Below, piece by piece: positions 33,709 through 38,860 of a stretch of 38,860 nucleotides of DNA (position 1 is its first letter; each line of letters opens with the position of its first letter). Both the position numbers and the translations under genes were made by a program. Below the pieces are notes generated by a model. That model had not been told where the DNA came from, did not search any database, and saw nothing but the letters and a program-made list of their open reading frames with translations. This DNA comes from Bacteroidaceae bacterium (GTDB lineage Bacteria; Bacteroidota; Bacteroidia; Bacteroidales; Bacteroidaceae), in contig JAFUKC010000024.1 of NCBI GenBank assembly GCA_017467885.1, forward strand, positions 1 to 38,860, in the 5' to 3' direction.

Positions 33709-34917
33709 ATGCGAAGTACATTTAAGGTGCTGTTCTACGTGAACGGAAGCAAAGAGAAAAACGGTATTGTCCCAATTATGGGACGAGTGACAATCAATGG
33801 TTCTGTGGCTCAATTCAGTTGCAAGCAGAGTATCCATAAAGACCTATGGGATGTGAAAGGCAACCGAGCAAAGGGCAAGAGCAAGGAATCGAGAGACATC
33901 AATTTGGCTTTGGATAATATCAAGGCTCAAATCATCAAACACTACCAACGCATTTCAGATAGAGAAGCGTTCGTAACTGCCGAAATGGTACGCAATGCCT
34001 ATCAAGGTATCGGAACGGAGTATGAAACCCTCCTCCGAGCATTTGACAAGGAGAACGAAGCCTTTGCCAAGCGTGTTGGCAAGGATCGCTCATTGAGTAC
34101 ATATCAAAAGTATCTTACCGTAAGGAAATATCTTGCCGAGTTTATCAAGGTAAACTATAAGCGTTCCGATATTGCAATGAATGAACTTACGGAGGATTTC
34201 ATTCGTGATTATTGCTTGTATCTGAGAAATGAGGTAGGACTTGCTCAATCATCAGTGTGGATATATTCAATACCATTGAAGCACATTGTAGCCACTGCTC
34301 ACTATAATGGTAAGATTGCACGTAATCCATTTGCTCAATATAAGGTTGACCCCGACCACAAAGAACGAGGTTTTCTAACCGAAGATGAGTTGCAAGCCTT
34401 TACAACGGTTGAATTGAACAATCCCGATTTGGAGCTGGCAAGAGATTTATTCGTATTCGGCTGTTGGACGGGAATATCATTCATTGATATTAAAAACTTG
34501 ACAACGGAGAACATCACAATGTTGGGTGGTTCTCCTTGGATTGTATCAAAGCGACAAAAGACAGGCGTACCGTTCCAAATCAAATTGATGGATATACCTA
34601 TGCAGATTATCAAGCGATATGAGCCATACAGAATAAGCAACAATCTTTTCAACATCGGCAGCCACGACACTATAAACAAACGCATAAAAGAGGTGGCTAA
34701 ATTATGTGGCATTGAGAAGCGAACTTCGTTCCATCTGAGTAGGCACACATTTGCGGTGTTAGCCTTGAACTATGGTATGCCAATAGAAAGTGTGAGCAAA
34801 ATTCTCGGACATACGAACATTACCACAACGCAGATTTACGCTAAAGTAACCAATACCAAACTTGAACACGATATATCAATGTTTGAGAGTAGAGTTTGTG
34901 AAAGATTTGCAATATAG
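33709..34917 (+). CDS. Tyrosine site-specific integrase (IntDOT-like)
   Basis: This 402-residue tyrosine recombinase integrates and excises a mobile element. An arm-binding N-terminal domain (about 1-90), a SAM-like core-binding domain (about 105-205) and a catalytic domain (about 220-395) are in the usual order for Bacteroidetes integrases. Visible catalytic residues are Lys284, the HLSR box with His342 and Arg345, His368 in LGHTN and nucleophile Tyr377. The first catalytic Arg, expected after TG in the TGLR-like motif, is replaced: TGISFID has Ser257. The same change is known in CTnDOT integrase, so this is probably functional. It faces inward from the nspC junction, marking the left end of the element. 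Confidence 0.92.
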   Translation: MRSTFKVLFYVNGSKEKNGIVPIMGRVTINGSVAQFSCKQSIHKDLWDVKGNRAKGKSKESRDINLALDNIKAQIIKHYQRISDREAFVTAEMVRNAYQGIGTEYETLLRAFDKENEAFAKRVGKDRSLSTYQKYLTVRKYLAEFIKVNYKRSDIAMNELTEDFIRDYCLYLRNEVGLAQSSVWIYSIPLKHIVATAHYNGKIARNPFAQYKVDPDHKERGFLTEDELQAFTTVELNNPDLELARDLFVFGCWTGISFIDIKNLTTENITMLGGSPWIVSKRQKTGVPFQIKLMDIPMQIIKRYEPYRISNNLFNIGSHDTINKRIKEVAKLCGIEKRTSFHLSRHTFAVLALNYGMPIESVSKILGHTNITTTQIYAKVTNTKLEHDISMFESRVCERFAI

Positions 34918-34922
34918 TAGGT

Positions 34923-35294
34923 ATGAAACGAGCAATAATAACAATCAGCGAATCGGGCAATGTGAACATTCCAAGCGGTAATGTTTGGATGTCCGAAGTG
35001 GAGTTAATGGAGTTGTTCGAGGTAATAGCTCCGACACTCCGAGCCGCCATCAAAGCAATATATAAGAGTGGAACACTCTGCCCTGTAATCACTCAACGAT
35101 GCGACACGATTACTCCTACAAGTTGGGCGACCTTCTACAACCTTGAAGCGGTCATCGCTCTTGCATTTAGGTTGAACACCTATGGGGCAAGCAGGATAAG
35201 GCAAAAGGTGTTGGAGGCTTTGTGTCAACGAAAAGAGAATGGAATATGTTGGATTATGTCATGGAATAATAATGCTATTCCTCACTGCAATTAA
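34923..35294 (+). CDS. Small protein of unknown function, integrase-linked
   Basis: This 123-residue protein starts 5 bp after the integrase stop and is surely co-transcribed with it. The N-terminus (ITISESGNVNIPSGNVWMSE) reads as beta strands and ELMELFEVIAPTLRAAIKAI as a helix-turn-helix-like stretch. FYNLEAVIALAFRLNTYGA recalls the phage-regulator/RhuM-like N-terminal pattern seen in small genes next to Bacteroides integrases. The end (CQRKENGICWIMSWNNNAIPHCN) is unlike that family and may reflect an altered C-terminus. A regulatory role in the element is only inferred. Confidence 0.65.
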   Translation: MKRAIITISESGNVNIPSGNVWMSEVELMELFEVIAPTLRAAIKAIYKSGTLCPVITQRCDTITPTSWATFYNLEAVIALAFRLNTYGASRIRQKVLEALCQRKENGICWIMSWNNNAIPHCN

Positions 35295-35409
35295 ATCTAA
35301 ACAACAGTTCAAATAGAACACTTAAATAATTTATACGACCATTAAAAATTGCAATAATACTATTTTGTATTTCATTTTTGTAATTTTACTACATAAATCA
35401 CAAATATAA

Positions 35410-35441
35410 CTTGTTTTTATGGAATTTTATTTGTATATTTG
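35410..35441 (+). promoter_or_regulatory. Promoter of the ATPase-RloB cassette
   Basis: TATATTTG (35434-35441) is an exact -7 box with CTTG (35410-35413) 20 nt upstream. A start near 35448 leaves a leader of only about 20 nt before the ATPase ATG. The surrounding 170 bp are strongly AT-rich, in contrast to the chromosomal backbone. Confidence 0.6.
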
Positions 35442-35468
35442 CACTGTGTAATATATAAATTAGCAGTT

Positions 35469-36767
35469 ATGATAGCAGAATTCACCATTGAAAATTTTTT
35501 CTCAATAAAGTCTCCGCAAAAGATAAGTTTTGAGCCTTCATCAGATATCTTTATGTCTGATGAATATTCCTACGAAGTTAAGAACGGAGTAAAATTGCTT
35601 AAAGTGGGTATCATATATGGTGCTAACGCTTCTGGTAAAACCAATATTTTGAATGCTATTGATTTTTTCAGAATGCTTGTACTCAGGATGCCTAAAGATA
35701 GAAATGAAAAAACGGGGGTGGTCCCTTTTATGCTTGATGAAACATCTAAGAATGAAACCACTAAAATGTCGATGATATTCTATATCAATCAGTCGAAGTA
35801 CATCCTTACTTTTGAATTGGATGCAAAATATATCTATTCAGAAACGCTAACTGTTTATGATTCTATCCGACCCACCAAATTGTATAGCCGCAGTTATGAT
35901 GCTACGTCAGATTCTTCAATCATAGAATTCGGCGTAAACCTTAAAATGACAAAGAAAAGTCAGGATGTGATTTCAGGTAACACTATCAATAACAGCAGCG
36001 TGCTTGCCGCTTTTGGTAAAAGTAATGTAGAACGGACTAAACTAAATGATGTGTACGATTACTTTGCCAAACAAGTTAAAGAGGTGTTGGCACCTGGAAT
36101 GTTGCTCTCGGGCTATGTAAAATCTCGATTAGATAAGGATGAATCGGGAGATCTAAAAAAATTCATTCTAAACTTTCTAAAAGCTTCTGACTTTAACATA
36201 GAAGATGTCATATTGCGAGAAGAAGAGAAGTTGATTACTCCTGAATTGGAGCAACTGATTCAAAATACCCCTATTGGTGATGATGCAAAAGCAGATATGC
36301 TTAGGAAGGGGAAAATTACAAATACTGAATTAACATTTAAGCACAAAGCTGGTGACAGGCTTTACGATTTGTCGGAAGAATATGAGTCCAATGGTACAAT
36401 GAGATTTTTGGGTATGGCTGTGATACTGAATTTCTTGTTAAAGACCAATCGTTTTGTACCTATTGATGAAGTCGAAACAAGTATTCATTACGAACTTCTG
36501 GCATATTTTATAAAAGTATTCTTGGCAAATAGCGAAGGGACATCCCAAATGCTATTGACAACCCACGATATCAATCTTCTCAACGAAGATTTCATTCGCC
36601 GAGATACGATATGGTTTACAGATAAGGATGAATTCGGAGAAACTAAAATAGTACGTCTATCATCCTTGGGGCTACATAAAAATCTCTCCCCATATAATGC
36701 TTACAAACAAGGGAAGTTGGTAAAACTACCGTTCCTTGGTAGTCAATATATTAACCTAAACGATTAA
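35469..36767 (+). CDS. AAA-family ATPase of a RloAB/AbiL-type defence pair
   Basis: This 432-residue SMC/ABC-like ATPase begins at the ATG at 35469, which matches the family start MxxEFTIENFxSIK. Walker A is GANASGKT (51-58). The ABC-signature-like LSEEYESNGTMRFLG spans 301-315, Walker B and catalytic Glu form VPIDEVETSIH (330-340), and TTHD at 364-367 is the switch His. The 60-300 interval is the coiled/lid region. The form is that of AbiLi/RloA or PARIS AriA ATPases, which sense infection and unleash a partner effector. The partner gene follows after 4 bp. Base composition is more AT-rich than the backbone, in keeping with transfer. Confidence 0.82.
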   Translation: MIAEFTIENFFSIKSPQKISFEPSSDIFMSDEYSYEVKNGVKLLKVGIIYGANASGKTNILNAIDFFRMLVLRMPKDRNEKTGVVPFMLDETSKNETTKMSMIFYINQSKYILTFELDAKYIYSETLTVYDSIRPTKLYSRSYDATSDSSIIEFGVNLKMTKKSQDVISGNTINNSSVLAAFGKSNVERTKLNDVYDYFAKQVKEVLAPGMLLSGYVKSRLDKDESGDLKKFILNFLKASDFNIEDVILREEEKLITPELEQLIQNTPIGDDAKADMLRKGKITNTELTFKHKAGDRLYDLSEEYESNGTMRFLGMAVILNFLLKTNRFVPIDEVETSIHYELLAYFIKVFLANSEGTSQMLLTTHDINLLNEDFIRRDTIWFTDKDEFGETKIVRLSSLGLHKNLSPYNAYKQGKLVKLPFLGSQYINLND

Positions 36768-36771
36768 TGAT

Positions 36772-37374
36772 ATGAGGCGAGCAGTAACAAAGAGTATCGC
36801 TATCATAGGCGAGGGAGAAACAGAATGGTTCTACTTTGATTCTTTGAGGGTGGCGTGTCGCTATCCTTTCAAAGTTGCACCAGATTTTCCGCAACATAGC
36901 GACATTAATCATATTCTTAAATTGGTTGAATCATATTTGAATAAACAGTATGACTTTATTGTCTGCCTGTTCGATATGGATAGGCTATACCAATTCCCAA
37001 CTGAAATGCAATTGTATCAAAAGGCAAAGAGTAAGTATCGTAGAAAGAAGTATGCAGGAAGGGTTATGTTTGTAGAAACGAATCCTTGTACAGAATTTTG
37101 GTTCTTGCTTCATTTTCTGCCAAATCTGGTTTGTCGCAGATATGATAGTTATGAACAATTGCTTCCTGAATTACAGAAGTATATGCCAGGATATGAAAAG
37201 ACTAAACGTTATTTCATCCGCACCAATCTTTACAAATACCTAATAGAAAATGGGGACTTGGAAAGAGCTATGTTAAATTCCGAAAAGCTGTGCCAGTTAT
37301 GCAAAGAATCACCAGAAGATATAATTGCATACTCAGAGATACATAAGGTTATCAGCATGCTTAATAAATTATAA
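36772..37374 (+). CDS. RloB/AbiLii-like TOPRIM effector
   Basis: This 200-residue protein matches RloB (the AbiLii partner), a TOPRIM-like nuclease or effector. The acidic start motif is GEGETEWFYF (13-22), with Glu14 and Glu18 in place of the TOPRIM Glu. DMD (68-70) in CLFDMDR is the metal-binding pair. NPCTEFWFLLHF (104-115) is the family hallmark (NPxFExWLLLHF). It is 4 bp downstream of the ATPase, so the two are expressed together and probably form one complex. In related systems the ATPase restrains the effector until phage infection. The target (tRNA, DNA or other) cannot be told from sequence. Confidence 0.8.
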   Translation: MRRAVTKSIAIIGEGETEWFYFDSLRVACRYPFKVAPDFPQHSDINHILKLVESYLNKQYDFIVCLFDMDRLYQFPTEMQLYQKAKSKYRRKKYAGRVMFVETNPCTEFWFLLHFLPNLVCRRYDSYEQLLPELQKYMPGYEKTKRYFIRTNLYKYLIENGDLERAMLNSEKLCQLCKESPEDIIAYSEIHKVISMLNKL

Positions 37375-37395
37375 ACTCAAATCGTTGGTAAAAAT

Positions 37396-38860
37396 ATGAC
37401 ACAAGAAGAATTTGAACACAAACATCATATTAAACTTCTATCTAATCATTTCTTAGAAAATGATTGGGTGTGGTTATATAAGAAGCAGCATTACAAAGAC
37501 GGAGCAATTGACATTTACTATAAGTATTGGTGTTATTTGGCAGCCCCATCTAAAATAATAAATGCGTTATCTTCATATATTGCGGATATTCCTGATGACA
37601 CAAGAGGTGATTTAATCAATGGATGTGTATATAAACCTTTTGTACACGATGGCTTTGAACCATTGACAATAATTCGTGATTTCAAAAACGGCGCTGAACG
37701 ATTTGCTCAAATTAGGATTGCAGAAGAAATTATTTTTTACCATAATCTGTATGAGGTACATAAAGAGAATACAAGGCTGTTCTTTGACGATAAAGATGTC
37801 CTGGTTTGTGAAGTCACTGACACTTCAGCAAGAATACTTAACAGATACCTTAAAGAATTTATGGCTGCAAAGAAAATGGATTTGGTATGCCATTGTCAAT
37901 CAGAAATAGAATACAATATAAACGAATACTCTCCAAATTTTAAATATAAATGTACATCGGAACAAGGTGAAGATATAAGTCAAACAGACTCCCAGCAGTA
38001 CAATATTATGGTTAATCCATGTTTTACACAAATGCGTAATTGGTTCAATGGAAAGTCAGTTGCTAATCACACGCCTCTTAAATGCTATCAAAAATCAATG
38101 AACACTCAATATATTATTGCAACCGATAAAAATGGAGTAGACATCTTGTCTGATGAAAACACCTTTCCATATACCCCAATTTTCTTTGACAAGAAATTAC
38201 TTTCTCTATATATGGGGCATGAAAAACACTGTGTTGATTCACTTAGAATTACTACACCAGATTTCTCCATCCGTTGCGACAATGATAACGAAAATTATAT
38301 CGTTGCATTTTTAAAAGATGTTTTAGATCTACCGCATAGAGAGCAAATTGTTTGGAAAGGTTATAACATCGCTTCTGACGGGCGCAGTTTTAGTAAACAT
38401 TTTCAAGAAACAATGGTTCAAGGTAATTGGAATTCTTTTGCCGAATCAATTGACTTTGGTTTCAGGGACACATACAAAACATTATTAAAGAAGTGGGAAG
38501 ATAATTATAAATTCCCGATTTTTAAACCGTTAAATCATGCTCAGAGTGAAATTCCTGACAAAATTAATCTTTTACAAGACAATGACTATTTTGCTCTAAG
38601 TTCGTTGCTTCAACAAATAGGGTTGATGTTTTATGATAGTTTAAATAAGGAAGAACTTTATAAAAACATCCTTGAACCGACAGAACAAGAAAAGAAAGGG
38701 ACATCAATCGCATACTTACACCGATTATTTGGTGAACTTAAAATTGATGATATAGATTTTAATACTTTCTTAAAAAATGCCAGGACATTACGTTCAATAT
38801 TTTCACTCGCTCATCGTAATAGTATAAGAATTACAGATACAAATGAAAAGAAAGCATTAA
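37396..38860 (+). CDS. Large protein of unknown function, possible third defence component (incomplete)
   Basis: From the ATG at 37396 the frame stays open through 488 codons to the window edge, so the protein is truncated here only by the window. It begins 21 bp after the RloB-like gene on the same strand and is equally AT-rich. No signal peptide, membrane segment, Walker motif or known nuclease motif is visible. Notable stretches are WVWLYKKQHYKDGAIDIYYK (24-43), EEIIFYHNLYE (110-120), KEFMAAKKMDL (153-163), a Cys/His-rich piece VCHCQSEIEY (164-173) and a C-terminal NARTLRSIFSLAHRN (461-475). I do not recognise the family. It may be part of the RloAB operon, or an independent gene in the same island. 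Confidence 0.7.
   Translation, partial: MTQEEFEHKHHIKLLSNHFLENDWVWLYKKQHYKDGAIDIYYKYWCYLAAPSKIINALSSYIADIPDDTRGDLINGCVYKPFVHDGFEPLTIIRDFKNGAERFAQIRIAEEIIFYHNLYEVHKENTRLFFDDKDVLVCEVTDTSARILNRYLKEFMAAKKMDLVCHCQSEIEYNINEYSPNFKYKCTSEQGEDISQTDSQQYNIMVNPCFTQMRNWFNGKSVANHTPLKCYQKSMNTQYIIATDKNGVDILSDENTFPYTPIFFDKKLLSLYMGHEKHCVDSLRITTPDFSIRCDNDNENYIVAFLKDVLDLPHREQIVWKGYNIASDGRSFSKHFQETMVQGNWNSFAESIDFGFRDTYKTLLKKWEDNYKFPIFKPLNHAQSEIPDKINLLQDNDYFALSSLLQQIGLMFYDSLNKEELYKNILEPTEQEKKGTSIAYLHRLFGELKIDDIDFNTFLKNARTLRSIFSLAHRNSIRITDTNEKKAL

Noticed and set aside
37676-37909. 77-codon plus frame inside the third cassette gene
   Set aside because: It is out of frame with the 488-codon open frame starting at 37396, which spans it.
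33709-38860. Integrative conjugative element or prophage
   Set aside because: No conjugation, relaxase or phage structural genes are visible before the right edge, so only 'integrase-linked element' can be supported.

Overview
The window looks like a chromosomal stretch of a member of the Bacteroidales (Bacteroides/Prevotella-like gut anaerobe). The reasons are promoters of the TTTG-N19-TAnnTTTG type, genes without Shine-Dalgarno sites, and lineage-typical families: DUF4494, DUF4296, DUF5689, a lipoprotein TamA (TamL-like), a DksA-like protein with a degenerate zinc finger, NspC and a nanLET-type sialic acid operon. I cannot name the species.

Layout. Positions 1-400 hold the 3' end of an rRNA operon (5S rRNA), its terminator, and a 52-bp duplicate of the 5S tail with its own terminator. 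Positions 514-4442 hold a small membrane protein with a consensus promoter, an acyl-CoA ligase, the YggS/DUF4494 pair and a small acidic protein. Positions 4609-10186 are a compact forward operon: ileS, DksA-like gene, lspA, DUF4296 lipoprotein and a small unknown gene. It meets an rRNA/tRNA methyltransferase gene tail to tail with abutting stop codons. Positions 11047-15620 carry the TamL-like barrel lipoprotein, an MBL-fold hydrolase and tyrS, followed by tRNA-Lys(CTT). Positions 15988-16690 hold a dead transposase fragment and a His/Pro-rich exported protein.

Positions 16825-21308 (minus strand) form a sialic acid catabolic operon: nanL (lyase), nanE (ManNAc/GlcNAc epimerase), nanT (MFS importer) and nanM-like mutarotase lipoprotein, with a SIMPL-domain gene just upstream. 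No sialidase or NanO/NanU pair is in the window, so free sialic acid must enter through functions encoded elsewhere. Positions 22347-29089 hold a TonB-dependent receptor, a DUF5689 lipoprotein and a lipoprotein made of two tandem copies of one module. A secreted endonuclease/exonuclease/phosphatase-family enzyme is divergent from them. I infer a surface degradation-and-uptake locus. Superoxide dismutase, a UvrD/PcrA helicase and nspC follow.

From about 33,440 to the right edge is an acquired element. It starts downstream of the nspC terminator with a tyrosine integrase of the IntDOT type (first catalytic Arg replaced by Ser), then a small unknown gene. Next comes an AT-rich, promoter-led cassette: an AAA ATPase, a RloB/TOPRIM-like protein (RloAB/AbiL-type, probably anti-phage), and 21 bp later a long unrecognised open frame that runs off the window (at least 488 codons). 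That third gene, possibly a new component of a RloAB-type defence system, is the best candidate for something undescribed.
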